This document shows, piece after piece, positions 22,609-31,694 of a stretch of 47,517 nucleotides of DNA. Position 1 is the stretch's first letter, and each line of letters starts with the position of its first letter. Source of the DNA: Erysipelotrichaceae bacterium (GTDB lineage Bacteria > Bacillota_I > Bacilli_A > Erysipelotrichales > Erysipelotrichaceae). The notes beneath the pieces were generated by a model. It searched no databases, was not told the origin of the DNA, and saw nothing but the letters and a program-made list of their open reading frames with translations. The position numbers and the translations under genes were made by a program. The stretch is taken from assembly GCA_017432545.1 (NCBI GenBank), contig JAFRJA010000208.1, positions 1 to 47,517 on the forward strand, written 5' to 3'.

Positions 22609-23646
22609 CTATATCTTCTGTGATCCGGTTGACCAAACATGTTTTTCATTGGCATTAGCTGGTTTGTTCTGTGCCATGACACCAGCCAGAGGATGAGGAT
22701 AATATGGTTCTTCAAGATAACTGATCTCTTCTTCGCTTAATTCCAGATCGACTGCCTTGACTGCTCCGTCGATATGATGGACTTTGGTTGCACCGACAAC
22801 TGGAGAAGTTACCTTTGTTAAAAGCCAGGCAAGAGAAATCTCCGTCATTGAAACGCCATGCTGATCGGCAAGCTCCGCAACCCTGTTGATAATGATTTCA
22901 TCCTGATCTTTTGTTGCGTCGTATTTGAACTTTGCATATGCATCTTTCTCCAGACGGTTACTGGTCTCTCCCGGTCTTTTTGACAGTCTTCCGGAAGCCA
23001 AGGAGCTGTATGGTGTCAAGGCAATATTGTGCTCATAACAGTATGGGGCCATTTCTCTTTCTTCTTCCCGGAAGATCAGGTTGTAGTGGCCCTGTAATGA
23101 TACAAACTTCGCAAAGCCATATTTCTCTGCCAATGCATTTGCTTCAGCAAGCTGCCAGGCAAAACAGTTAGAGATTCCGATATATCTGGTCTTTCCCGCT
23201 TTCACCATTCTATCCAGTCCTTCGAGGATATCATAGATCGGTGTGTTCCAGTCCCACATATGATATATATACAGATCAACATAGTCCATCCCCAGATTCT
23301 CCAGCGACTTGTTCAACATCCTTTCAATATGTTCCTTGCCGGTTATGCCCTCTTCAATTTCATCGGGAGTCCTTGGCAAAAACTTGGTCGCAACTACGAC
23401 GTCTTCCCTATTCGCGAAATCTTTTAATGCCCTGCCTAGATACTGCTCGCTGGTTCCGGACTGATAGGCGATCGCTGTATCAAAAAAATTGATTCCGTTA
23501 TCCAGGGCATATTTAATGATCTCTCTAGAATGTTCCTCGTCCAGCGTCCAGCTGTGTTGCCCGTTTGTGGCATCTCCAAATCCCATGCATCCAAGGCAGA
23601 TCCTTGATACATTCAGATCACTGTTTCCCAGTTTTGTATACTTCAT
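22609..23646 (-). CDS. aldo/keto reductase
   Basis: The 345-residue product has the complete aldo/keto reductase tetrad pattern: Asp and Tyr in FFDTAIAYQSG, Lys in VVATKFLP, His in YIYHMWDW. It would reduce a carbonyl with NAD(P)H in the cytoplasm. It is the last gene of a three-gene operon behind two NTF2-like proteins, with a 13-bp gap, suggesting a joint role in modifying a small molecule. It differs clearly from the altered homologue at 14433. Confidence 0.9.
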   Translation of the reverse strand: MKYTKLGNSDLNVSRICLGCMGFGDATNGQHSWTLDEEHSREIIKYALDNGINFFDTAIAYQSGTSEQYLGRALKDFANREDVVVATKFLPRTPDEIEEGITGKEHIERMLNKSLENLGMDYVDLYIYHMWDWNTPIYDILEGLDRMVKAGKTRYIGISNCFAWQLAEANALAEKYGFAKFVSLQGHYNLIFREEEREMAPYCYEHNIALTPYSSLASGRLSKRPGETSNRLEKDAYAKFKYDATKDQDEIIINRVAELADQHGVSMTEISLAWLLTKVTSPVVGATKVHHIDGAVKAVDLELSEEEISYLEEPYYPHPLAGVMAQNKPANANEKHVWSTGSQKI

Positions 23647-23659
23647 ATTAACCTCTTTT

Positions 23660-24415
23660 CTACAGGCTGATGATCCTGTTTCTTTTAACGATCGGTCTTT
23701 CTTTTCGCTTGAATATTACATTTTGAATTTTCATCTGGTCTATCATAAAAGTGACATCTTCATTAAAAAACTGTACATATCGCGTATTGGAACCTAGATG
23801 CTTATTTCCTGTATTGGCAGGATAGAGATGATAAGCAAGAACTTCGTTTTCGTCTTCTCTTTCGATCACCAAAGAATACTGATTCTGGAAATAGTATTCC
23901 TTGTCCTTCTTCATAAAAATATCTGCATCCTTCAAGCCGTTCATCTCATAGTGATCGCCATTGACACCTGCCCGGTAGATGTTTACATCTTCTTTGCAGC
24001 AATTTTCAAGCAGTTTTTTATCGCCCGTATCTAAAGCCCAGGCAAACAGATAGATCAGATCACGATTGTTTTCGGGCACAAAAGAATAAAGAGGCATATT
24101 ATCTATTTTCTTTTCCTTCTTTACCTTGAAATCCTTAAACAGATAAGTGTTTCCGGAAAGATAATCCAGGTCAAAAGAAACATGTTCATCATCCTGATAG
24201 GCGAACCTGTAACCCAGATTTGAAGTAAACATTTCACTTCCATCATCATAACCAAACAGAAAGTGAACAACGGCAAATAAGCATTCGCTATTTACATTGA
24301 TCAGGTTTGTCACAGTCACGTCTCTGACATTGAAGTCATCTGCAGGAAGATCTACGATCTTTCCATCCGCAAATCTTTGAAGATATGATTCAAATCTGTT
24401 TCTGATATCACTCAT
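23660..24415 (-). CDS. NTF2/SnoaL-like protein
   Basis: The 251-residue product is predicted to have two NTF2-like (SnoaL-type) cone folds. The second is recognisable around residues 115-230, with DLIYLFAWALDTGDKKLLENC and a later YVQFFNEDVTF. The fold often forms a hydrophobic pocket for isomerases, dehydratases or cyclases. The ATG overlaps the upstream gene's stop by 4 bp. The substrate cannot be told from sequence, and the family assignment is less sure than for its neighbour. Confidence 0.6.
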   Translation of the reverse strand: MSDIRNRFESYLQRFADGKIVDLPADDFNVRDVTVTNLINVNSECLFAVVHFLFGYDDGSEMFTSNLGYRFAYQDDEHVSFDLDYLSGNTYLFKDFKVKKEKKIDNMPLYSFVPENNRDLIYLFAWALDTGDKKLLENCCKEDVNIYRAGVNGDHYEMNGLKDADIFMKKDKEYYFQNQYSLVIEREDENEVLAYHLYPANTGNKHLGSNTRYVQFFNEDVTFMIDQMKIQNVIFKRKERPIVKRNRIISL

Positions 24416-25473
24416 GATCTTTCCCCTCTCAGTATGTATTCATCATATCGGATCTGATCATCTTCCATCGGATCAAATCTGAGTTCCGGTGTGATGCGGT
24501 ACTTGTACATTCTCCAATGACCGTCGATCTTCTTGGCATGAATGTGATGCATCGCCGTTGTCACCATGGAATGAATGGATTCTTTATCCGGCTGATGATT
24601 TTTCAGACGATACTCCTCAGCTCTTGGCATATAGGCGTGAACGGTATTTTCATCCTCATATTCGATCCTGTCCATACGACAGGAGTGAATCATCTTTGCT
24701 TCGTTTTTATGTTTTGATTTAAGGAAATCATTGACGGCTCTTAATCCTGGAAAATCTCCGCTTTTTGGTGGGTCATCAGGATAAGGTAAATCCTGTCCTG
24801 AACCGTTGATCCAGAAATCATCGGTCACGAATGTATGCATGAATTCAAAATCTGCATTGTCAAATACAAAAGCGTATTTATACATCAGTTCAAAGATTTC
24901 TTCTTCATCACATTGCGGCTCATCGTCTTCCGGGATTACGCGCCAGGGAGAATCCAGTTCCGCATTGATCATCGGTTCATGTCCGGCATAAAGACCATAG
25001 TTGATCGTTGTCCACTTATCTTTGACAAACAGATCGTTTCCCTCTTCATAAACAAGATCAAAACGAATGTGATCGATCTTCCATTTGCCATCTTCCTTGA
25101 CAAAAGAATTGACAAACTGTCCCCCAAACAGAAACGGATAGATCTCATCATCTGTCTCGATCGCTCTTGTGCATTGTACATAGGCAAACATCTGCCCTCT
25201 TTCTTCATGACTTCTGGCAACAAAATTCCAGATCGTGATCTTTGAGACATTGCAGTAAGGACCCGGCCAGCTGATTTTTTCTCTGATCTCTTCTATCCCC
25301 TTTAAATGTTCAAGCATGGAAATGTCTGCTTTACAATCATTCGTTATGACATCGTCCAGATCGGCAAAATCATCGCTTCTCAGCATCTCGATAAGTCTGC
25401 AGAACGTCCTATGCATTTCCCTGCGGTTATTCCCCGAATAGAACGACTGATATCTTACATCATACATACGCAA
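24412..25473 (-). CDS. NTF2/SnoaL-like protein with two domains
   Basis: The 353-residue product contains two SnoaL_4-type halves. The first (about 15-140) includes FVNSFVKEDGKWKIDHIRFD. The second (about 190-330) includes YKYAFVFDNADFEFMHTFV and ends AKKIDGHWRMYKYRITPE. The K-DG-W-I/R ending of each half is typical of this fold in polyketide cyclases and dehydratases. Its ATG has an AAAGGAGA site. It heads the operon with a second NTF2-like protein and an aldo/keto reductase, divergent from a transporter and a hydrolase. The substrate is unknown. Confidence 0.75.
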   Translation of the reverse strand: MRMYDVRYQSFYSGNNRREMHRTFCRLIEMLRSDDFADLDDVITNDCKADISMLEHLKGIEEIREKISWPGPYCNVSKITIWNFVARSHEERGQMFAYVQCTRAIETDDEIYPFLFGGQFVNSFVKEDGKWKIDHIRFDLVYEEGNDLFVKDKWTTINYGLYAGHEPMINAELDSPWRVIPEDDEPQCDEEEIFELMYKYAFVFDNADFEFMHTFVTDDFWINGSGQDLPYPDDPPKSGDFPGLRAVNDFLKSKHKNEAKMIHSCRMDRIEYEDENTVHAYMPRAEEYRLKNHQPDKESIHSMVTTAMHHIHAKKIDGHWRMYKYRITPELRFDPMEDDQIRYDEYILRGERS

Positions 25474-25530
25474 AGGTCTCCTTTACATATTCACCTTATC
25501 AAAACTTTTCATGTTATCATATCCGCCCTT

Positions 25531-25562
25531 TTTCACCTGGCGGTGCAAATCTCTTTCTATAG
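25531..25562 (+). promoter_or_regulatory. shared motif upstream of the MFS gene
   Basis: TTTCACCTGGCGGTGCAA (25531-25548) is followed, 27 bp from its start, by TATAG. The same motif with two changes occurs at 29634-29651 with TATAA at the same distance. The core CACC-N4-GGTG is an inverted repeat, so this is a candidate operator shared by the two loci. Confidence 0.45.
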
Positions 25563-25595
25563 ATAAGAGAATAATCATCCTACAATATAATCGTA

Positions 25596-26819
25596 ATGAA
25601 AAACATCGATCGCAAAAAACGCATACAGGTTATCGTATCCTGTGCCGGGCTGGCAGCATCTTCGTTAGGGCTGATCATCAATGTCTTTGGCGTTTTCTTT
25701 ACACCACTTTCTTCAGCTCTGCATAGCGGAAGAGGAACGATCTCTCTTGCATCAACGCTTACGAGCCTTTTTTTGGGTTTTGCCTCGGCTCTTACCGTAA
25801 AAACCGTTCAGGAAAAGCCGCTTCAGAAAGTATTGCTGCTAAGCGTGACCATTACCTGCCTTTCCACGATAGGTCTGGCATATTCTAAAAATCTCTTATT
25901 CCTCTATGTTTTTTCGATCCTTCGAGGCTTTTGTGCATCCTTTTTCACGACCCACGTCGTTGCCTTTATCATCAGCAGATGGTTTATATCCGACCGTGGA
26001 ACAATTACAGGCCTTGTTATGGCATTCTCAGGAATTGCAGGGGCACTGATGTCTCCGATTCTGAATCAGATCATCGACCTTTATGGATATCGATTTGCAT
26101 TGATTCTGAGTGCAGTATTGATCTTTCTTTTCTCGCTGCCTGCAATATTAACTTTATCTTCTTCCCCTGAGAAAGAAGGATATCTTCCTTATGAAAGGAA
26201 AGAAAAACAGAAAGATGGAAAAGATGGCAGTTTCAAACAGATTGAATTTTCCAGAAACTCATCTGTATTTATTTCACTGATGATTGTATCGTTCATCATT
26301 CAGTTTCTCTGCTCTATCTGTCAGCATCTTTCCGGTTATGGCCAGTCGCTTGGTTTCAGCAGCGCACAGGGAGCCATGATGATCTCGGCAGCAATGATCG
26401 GCAACATTTCCGGCAAGTTTTTATCCGGTATACTGAGCGACCGGATCGGAGCAGTTAAGGCATGTATTGTCTTGCTGATCGGTTTCCTTACAGGGCTATT
26501 TATCCTGATGAATTTTCAAAAAGAGTATCTGTTGATGTTGGTGGGATCACTGTTATTGGGAATGAGCTATGCCGGAGCGATCAGCCTGTCAAATGTTTGC
26601 TTTTCTCTTTATGACAGCAGAGATTATGGAAGTGCCTATTCTACATTAACGATTATCATCAATACATCTGGAGCGATCGCTGTTTCGCTGATCGGATACG
26701 CATATGATGTATTTTCTTCATATCAGCCGATCCTGATCCTGTGTCTGGGCATGGGGATCATAGCGCTCTTATGTATGATTTATATCAATAGAAAAACGTC
26801 AAAACAGAAAGGACAGTAA
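25596..26819 (+). CDS. MFS transporter
   Basis: The 407-residue protein has about 12 hydrophobic helices in two halves, split by a charged loop (about 190-220; KEKQKDGKDGSF). It has MFS-type loop motifs such as SGILSDRIGAVKA near residue 275. It begins with basic residues, then the first helix. No Shine-Dalgarno sequence precedes the ATG. A TATAAT box ends 4 nt upstream of it, so the message may be almost leaderless. It is paired with an MBL-fold gene 1 bp downstream and faces the NTF2-like operon, so it may import or export that operon's substrate or product. Confidence 0.85.
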   Translation: MKNIDRKKRIQVIVSCAGLAASSLGLIINVFGVFFTPLSSALHSGRGTISLASTLTSLFLGFASALTVKTVQEKPLQKVLLLSVTITCLSTIGLAYSKNLLFLYVFSILRGFCASFFTTHVVAFIISRWFISDRGTITGLVMAFSGIAGALMSPILNQIIDLYGYRFALILSAVLIFLFSLPAILTLSSSPEKEGYLPYERKEKQKDGKDGSFKQIEFSRNSSVFISLMIVSFIIQFLCSICQHLSGYGQSLGFSSAQGAMMISAAMIGNISGKFLSGILSDRIGAVKACIVLLIGFLTGLFILMNFQKEYLLMLVGSLLLGMSYAGAISLSNVCFSLYDSRDYGSAYSTLTIIINTSGAIAVSLIGYAYDVFSSYQPILILCLGMGIIALLCMIYINRKTSKQKGQ

Positions 26820-26820
26820 C

Positions 26821-27618
26821 ATGCAGACAAAACCTGAAAAAACCATCTATTTCAACCAAGAAGCATTTGAAAAAACCAATGATACGCAAATCCGCTGGCT
26901 GGGAAATGCCGGTGCTTTGATCAATTCAAGAGGAACAACTATTATGATCGATCCGATTCTGAGTGGCTTTGATATGCCGCTACTCATTGACATGCCGATC
27001 AAAGAAGAAGATGTCCCTCATCTTGATGGCATGCTGATAACACACTGTGACAACGACCACTTCTGTACAGAATGTCAGATGAAACTGAAAGGAAAAGTTG
27101 ATTCCTATCACACGACAAAATATGTAGCCTCATTATTTAAGGAAAGAATGGACATTGATGCTGGCGGATATGAGATCGGTGAATCCTTTGAAATCAATGA
27201 TGTAACCGTTACTCTGACGCCTGCCGATCATGATTGGCAGAACTACTCTGAAAAACATCATACCAGAGAATTCGAAAAAAGAGATTACTGCGGATTCTAT
27301 CTGGAAACCCAGGATGGAACGATTTGGGCAGTCGGAGACAGCAGGCTGCTGCATATCCAATTATTAATGAAACAGCCCGATGTCATCCTTCTGGATTTCT
27401 CCGATTCTAAATGGCATATCGGCTTTGAAAATGCAGTAACCTTATGCAACACCTACCCGGATTCTGTCATCATCCCATGGCACTGGGGAAGTGTTGATGC
27501 AGAAAACTGGAAAGAATTCAATGGCGATCCATGGGAATTAAAGAAACATATCAACAACCCTGAAAGATTGATGATTCTGAATCCGGGAGAAGTTTACTCC
27601 TTAAAGAAAAGAACATAA
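26821..27618 (+). CDS. MBL-fold metallo-hydrolase (UlaG-like)
   Basis: The 265-residue product has a metallo-beta-lactamase fold: an N-terminal IRWLGNAGALI strand, metal site THCDNDHF (about 75-82) where the family usually has HxHxDH, later TPADHDW, an Asp in VGDSRLL and a late histidine in PWHWGSVD. The third motif position is Asp rather than His, a variant that may change metal binding. It resembles UlaG-type lactonases and related hydrolases. It directly follows the transporter, so it probably hydrolyses an imported compound. Confidence 0.83.
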   Translation: MQTKPEKTIYFNQEAFEKTNDTQIRWLGNAGALINSRGTTIMIDPILSGFDMPLLIDMPIKEEDVPHLDGMLITHCDNDHFCTECQMKLKGKVDSYHTTKYVASLFKERMDIDAGGYEIGESFEINDVTVTLTPADHDWQNYSEKHHTREFEKRDYCGFYLETQDGTIWAVGDSRLLHIQLLMKQPDVILLDFSDSKWHIGFENAVTLCNTYPDSVIIPWHWGSVDAENWKEFNGDPWELKKHINNPERLMILNPGEVYSLKKRT

Positions 27619-27646
27619 AACTAAAAACAGATCATTATAAAAACTT

Positions 27647-27666
27647 GGCTCACAGAATTGTGAGCC
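27647..27666. terminator. terminator between convergent MBL and PRD-regulator genes
   Basis: GGCTCACA and TGTGAGCC form a perfect 8-bp stem around a 4-nt loop. On the minus strand it is followed by AAGTTTTTAT, so it ends the regulator gene; on the plus strand it ends the MBL gene less strongly. Confidence 0.8.
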
Positions 27667-29574
27667 TTAATTGTTGACATTGTATTCAGAAAGCACTCTG
27701 ATAAACTCGTCGTAAGTTTTTGCCTGAGTAATCGCCTTTAATCCTGCATTCGATGCAAGCATATAAGTCGTATATTCAAAGACATCTTTGAATAACATGT
27801 TGTCGCTGTAATTGACTGCCAGCATTAAAACAACATAAACCTTGAATTCACCCCACATAAAACCGTCTGGATGAATGCTTACTGCAATTGCCGTCATCGG
27901 TGATTCTACATCAAGAGGATGCGGGATAGCGACTTTTTCATATCCGCAGCTGCAGATCTCTTCCCTTTTAAAAACCGAAGCCCGGAAATCGAGATTGACA
28001 TATCCGCCCTTTTCCAAAGCATCACATAAGGAATTGATGGCGGCATCACTATCAGAATAATCCGGATTATAGAAGAACAGGTCTTTGTGAAACAGTTTAT
28101 CCAGTCTTGAGGAGATCTTGGATCTTTCCTTTTCCTTCTTTACTTTTTCAACCGCATCCGCAACCATCAGGATATCCTTGCTTCCAAGATGCTTTCCTAC
28201 CCCGATCTGTTTAACGTTGACGTTGGAAGGGATCAGAGTGGAAGAAATCAGAAGATCATATTGATCACCTGGCGAAAGTTCGCCGATTGAAGAGATCACT
28301 TTTGTGACGATGATACTGTCTTCAAATGAATTCTTCAGTTTATTGAGCATTTCGTCTTTGCCATGGCCATAAGGAGGATATAGAAGGATGACATTGACCT
28401 TTTCCCTCATGATGGTCTGTTCCTCGATCAGTACGCCGATGTGCAAGGCAATATAGGCGATCTCATCCTCGCTGACCGAGAGCCCGGTTTCCTTTTCGAT
28501 AATGTCCGAAACAAATACCGCAACATCAAAAATCACCGGGAAATCGCGCTTGATTGTTTCAACTTCCATATTTCTGATACGATTGTTGTTTCTCAGTCTC
28601 GTCAGCATATTGGAAATATGGATACCAAAACGGATCCTGAAATCACTCTCAGAAATATCAAAACCGAATGCATGATGGAGCCTTGATTCGATTTTTGAAA
28701 GGATCGAAACGACTTCTTCGTTCAGGGAATTGGAATAATCGTCCAGGTCTGTCTTTGTCAGCCTTGTCGAGATCAGCACAGCGATATCGTGAATATCGCC
28801 TTCCGAGAAAGCAATCTGGTACTCCGAAAGAATCAGCTGTGCGATTTCGTTTGCGATTTTAGCGCAATCTGCATGAATCTTATCCGAAAGATCTGCAGAA
28901 ACAGAAGTGTGATTGGACATTTGTTTGCAGCGCTCTGCCGTGATCGCAAGATGAAGCAGAAGATTTGTCATTGAAAGATCATCGAGATAAAGATCCTTAG
29001 AAGATATGATCTTTCTGATCTGGTCCTCAACATTTGAGATATCAATAGAAGAGAAATATCTGCTGATGGAATTGATGGAGGAATTCTGCTGTTTCATTTC
29101 ATCATAAAGCAGATCCGATACCATCTTTTTCTTTTTTGAAAAATCTCCTTCAATATAAGCAAAATCATCCTTTGTCCTTAAAGTCAGTTCATACTTGCTC
29201 AAGCCATTTTTCACAGAGGGAAGCTCTGAGATTAAGGTTGCATAGGAAATGAACATCTCATCGCTCAATGCCTCTAGACTCTGTCTTTCGTCATTCAAGA
29301 GGAGTTTCCGAAGAATATACTTTGTTCTTTCTTCCTTATCCTGAGGAATATCGTCGTCTGCTTCTTCAATCATCTGTTTCACCAGTATCGGATCGATCAG
29401 CCTGTAGCCGCTTGAAGAGGTCTCGATGATATCATCGAATTCATAATTGATGTTCTTGACATAGGATTTGATGCTTCTTTTGGAAACTGAGAGATTGTCC
29501 GACAGTTCTTTAGAAGTGATCCAGCTGTCATGCCTGATCAGGTACAGTATCAGCTTCTTTTCTCTTGGATTCAT
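27667..29574 (-). CDS. PRD-containing transcriptional regulator (BglG/MtlR/LicR type)
   Basis: The 635-residue product has an N-terminal HTH (1-60) and two PRDs, whose phosphorylatable histidines are visible in LLHLAITAERCK and IAYIALHIGVL. An EIIB-like segment follows (about 395-480; VILLYPPYGHGKDE), where the usual Cys is replaced by another residue. A C-terminal EIIA domain (about 500-635) has its active His in VAIPHPLD. PTS phosphorylation tunes such activators by sugar supply. It is divergent from the EIIA-EIIB-EIIC genes, which it probably controls. The start has an AAGGAAA site. Confidence 0.9.
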   Translation of the reverse strand: MNPREKKLILYLIRHDSWITSKELSDNLSVSKRSIKSYVKNINYEFDDIIETSSSGYRLIDPILVKQMIEEADDDIPQDKEERTKYILRKLLLNDERQSLEALSDEMFISYATLISELPSVKNGLSKYELTLRTKDDFAYIEGDFSKKKKMVSDLLYDEMKQQNSSINSISRYFSSIDISNVEDQIRKIISSKDLYLDDLSMTNLLLHLAITAERCKQMSNHTSVSADLSDKIHADCAKIANEIAQLILSEYQIAFSEGDIHDIAVLISTRLTKTDLDDYSNSLNEEVVSILSKIESRLHHAFGFDISESDFRIRFGIHISNMLTRLRNNNRIRNMEVETIKRDFPVIFDVAVFVSDIIEKETGLSVSEDEIAYIALHIGVLIEEQTIMREKVNVILLYPPYGHGKDEMLNKLKNSFEDSIIVTKVISSIGELSPGDQYDLLISSTLIPSNVNVKQIGVGKHLGSKDILMVADAVEKVKKEKERSKISSRLDKLFHKDLFFYNPDYSDSDAAINSLCDALEKGGYVNLDFRASVFKREEICSCGYEKVAIPHPLDVESPMTAIAVSIHPDGFMWGEFKVYVVLMLAVNYSDNMLFKDVFEYTTYMLASNAGLKAITQAKTYDEFIRVLSEYNVNN

Positions 29575-29633
29575 GTTTTTTTCCTTACAGTTACTATTAT
29601 ATAAGGTTTATGTACTGGAGCGTTATGTGCTCC

Positions 29634-29666
29634 TTTCACCTCCCGGTGCAATTGTGTCTGTATAAA
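29634..29666 (+). promoter_or_regulatory. shared motif upstream of the Lac/Cel-type PTS operon
   Basis: TTTCACCTCCCGGTGCAA (29634-29651) followed by TATAAA at 29661-29666 repeats the layout at 25531-25562. Just upstream, GGAGC and GCTCC (about 29617-29633) form another inverted repeat. Both are candidate regulator sites between the divergent regulator and transporter genes. Confidence 0.45.
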
Positions 29667-29726
29667 GGCAAAAGGGTGAAAAATATAATGAAATTGTAAA
29701 TTGAAGAAAGCCAAAGGAGGTGTCAG

Positions 29727-30050
29727 ATGGATCAGAAACTGGAAGAACTCATCTTTACAACAATCGCCAACGCCGGAGAATCAAGAAGCGATTCTAAAGC
29801 GGCAATTGAAGCAGCAAAAGCAGGAAACTATGAAGATGCCGAGAATTATCTCAAACAGGCTGATGAAGCGATGCTGATAGCTCATCAGGCTCATACGGAA
29901 ATTCTCTATCAGTCAATGAATTCCGCAGAGATGCCCATGACGTTCCTTATGGCGCACGCTTCAAATCATTTATCGGAAGCCGAGACGACAAGAGACTTGG
30001 CTGATGTATATCTCAGCATCATCAAGGAGGTTAGAAAGATCAATGCTTAA
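29727..30050 (+). CDS. PTS lactose/cellobiose-type EIIA
   Basis: The 107-residue helical protein fits the Lac/Cel EIIA family: FTTIANAGESRSDSKAAIEA at the start, then AHQAHTEIL, and MAHASNHLSEAETTRD, where the first His corresponds to the phosphorylated histidine of the family. It passes phosphate from HPr to the EIIB encoded next. Ribosome site AAAGGAGG. First gene of an EIIA-EIIB-EIIC operon. Confidence 0.92.
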   Translation: MDQKLEELIFTTIANAGESRSDSKAAIEAAKAGNYEDAENYLKQADEAMLIAHQAHTEILYQSMNSAEMPMTFLMAHASNHLSEAETTRDLADVYLSIIKEVRKINA

Positions 30051-30351
30051 ACTTGTATTACTTTGCCAGTATGGAGCCAGTACAGGAATGCTGACACAGA
30101 AAATCAGACAGGCTGCCAAGGACAGAGGTCTGGAAGCCGAAGTCAATGCTTACAGCTACTCGGATGTCGGTAAATATGTCGATGAAGCTGATGTCATTCT
30201 GCTTGGCCCGCAGATCCGCTTCAAAAAAGAAGAATTCGAAAAGAAATACGCGGATAAGAACACACCGTTTGTTGTTATTGAAACATTGGATTATGGAAGA
30301 ATGAACGGAGAAGCCGTTCTGAATAACGCCTTAAAGGCTTTGGAAAAATAA
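30043..30351 (+). CDS. PTS lactose/cellobiose-type EIIB
   Basis: Starting at the ATG at 30043 (AAGGAGG at 30024-30030), the product has 102 residues and begins MLKLVLLCQYGASTGML. The phospho-Cys and its P-loop are in LLCQYGAS. An upstream in-frame ATG at 30004 is rejected because the family always starts just before this loop. It overlaps the EIIA stop by 8 bp. It phosphorylates the sugar carried by EIIC. Confidence 0.92.
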   Translation: MLKLVLLCQYGASTGMLTQKIRQAAKDRGLEAEVNAYSYSDVGKYVDEADVILLGPQIRFKKEEFEKKYADKNTPFVVIETLDYGRMNGEAVLNNALKALEK

Positions 30352-30362
30352 AGGGGAAAAAT

Positions 30363-31628
30363 ATGGAAAACAAAAACTTTTTGGACAAGATGACAGAAAA
30401 ACTGTCAGCCGTACTCTCACCTATCGGATCAAAGATGATGTCTGTCAAATTCCTGGCAGCGATCTCGGATGCGATGCAGGTCGTTATCTCGATCCTGCTG
30501 ATCGGATCATTCGCCTTGCTGATTGCGTGTCTCGATGTCGGACCTTGGCAATCCATCGTCACTTCGATTCCGGGACTTGTTCCGCTCTGCTTCACATTAA
30601 ATACCTTTACATCCGGTCTGTTTGCATTATGGACTGTCGCGACTGTCGCCTACTGCTACAGCAAGAAGATCGAACTGGAAGAAGTACTTCCGACAATGAT
30701 CGTTGCAATCATCGCCTTCCTTGTCATCACTCCGTTAACGGAAGATGGCAACATTGGTTTAACATGGCTCGGTACCCAGGGAACGATCGCTGCGCTTATT
30801 ATCGGTGGTCTTGTACCTAAGTGCATGAAGTTCTTGATCGATCACAAGGTCAATATCCGCTTACCGGAAGTTGTTCCTACCTTCGTTGCAGAATCCTTCT
30901 CTGTTTTGATTCCTTCCATCATCATTCTTGCAGTATTAGGCATTGCTTCTCAACTTATGGCGAACACCGCGTTTGGCGATATCCAGAACATGATCTTCTC
31001 TTTGATCTCAACTCCGTTATCAAAGATCGGTCTGTCTTTACCTGGCTATGTGTTTGTCAGATTACTGACTGTGTGTGTACTCTGGTGCGGTATCCACGCT
31101 AATGCGACATTCTCTGCAATGGTTCCATTGCTGGTAGCTGCAGAAGCTGCAAATGCTTCCGGAGCACACAACATCATTACTTATCAGTTCTTCTGTATCA
31201 CGATTCCGGGTGGTGCCGGTCAGCTTCTGATCCCGGCAATTATCGGTGCCTTCTTCTGTAAATCAAAACAGCTCAAGGCTGTTGGCAGAGCTGCTGTATT
31301 ACCAGCTTGCTTCTGTATCGGCGAACCCGTCTTATTCGGTATGCCGGTAATGTTCAATGCGTTGCTGTTTGTACCGATGGTATTAGGTACATTCCTGGCT
31401 GATGTGTTGTCTTACCTGGTCATCAAAGTTGGGTTGGTTGGAACCACGACTGGTGTATTCCTTCCTTGGACTTGTCCTCCAATCCTGAATGCAGCATTAT
31501 CCTTCTCGACCCCTGTCAGAGCTGTCATCTGGAATATCTGTTTGCTTCTGATCCTCTTCGTTGTATGGTATCCGTTCATGAAAGCATATGACAAGCAGTG
31601 CTGTGAACAGGAAGCTGAAGCTGAATAA
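30363..31628 (+). CDS. PTS lactose/cellobiose-type EIIC permease
   Basis: The 421-residue protein is hydrophobic throughout and matches the Lac/Cel EIIC family. It includes the loop with LWCGIHANATFSAMV and the segment CFCIGEPVLFGMPVMFN, whose GEPV motif lies at the substrate site. It forms the membrane channel for a di- or oligosaccharide. Unlike many such operons no glycosidase gene follows; a clear terminator does. The hydrolase must be supplied from elsewhere. Confidence 0.93.
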   Translation: MENKNFLDKMTEKLSAVLSPIGSKMMSVKFLAAISDAMQVVISILLIGSFALLIACLDVGPWQSIVTSIPGLVPLCFTLNTFTSGLFALWTVATVAYCYSKKIELEEVLPTMIVAIIAFLVITPLTEDGNIGLTWLGTQGTIAALIIGGLVPKCMKFLIDHKVNIRLPEVVPTFVAESFSVLIPSIIILAVLGIASQLMANTAFGDIQNMIFSLISTPLSKIGLSLPGYVFVRLLTVCVLWCGIHANATFSAMVPLLVAAEAANASGAHNIITYQFFCITIPGGAGQLLIPAIIGAFFCKSKQLKAVGRAAVLPACFCIGEPVLFGMPVMFNALLFVPMVLGTFLADVLSYLVIKVGLVGTTTGVFLPWTCPPILNAALSFSTPVRAVIWNICLLLILFVVWYPFMKAYDKQCCEQEAEAE

Positions 31629-31653
31629 TTCTTAAAGCCAAATAAATGAACTT

Positions 31654-31694
31654 AAAAAGCACAGAGGTTATTGTAATAATACCCTGTGCTTTTT
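31654..31694 (+). terminator. Rho-independent terminator of the PTS operon
   Basis: AAAAAGCACAGAGG and CCCTGTGCTTTTT form a stem of about 12 bp around a 14-nt AT-rich loop, ending in a T run. It lies 25 bp after the EIIC stop codon. Confidence 0.85.

Noticed and set aside
22609..27618. Bile-acid 7-dehydroxylation (bai) operon
   Set aside because: NTF2-like, MFS and reductase genes are present, but the CoA ligase, CoA transferase and flavin reductases of bai are absent.
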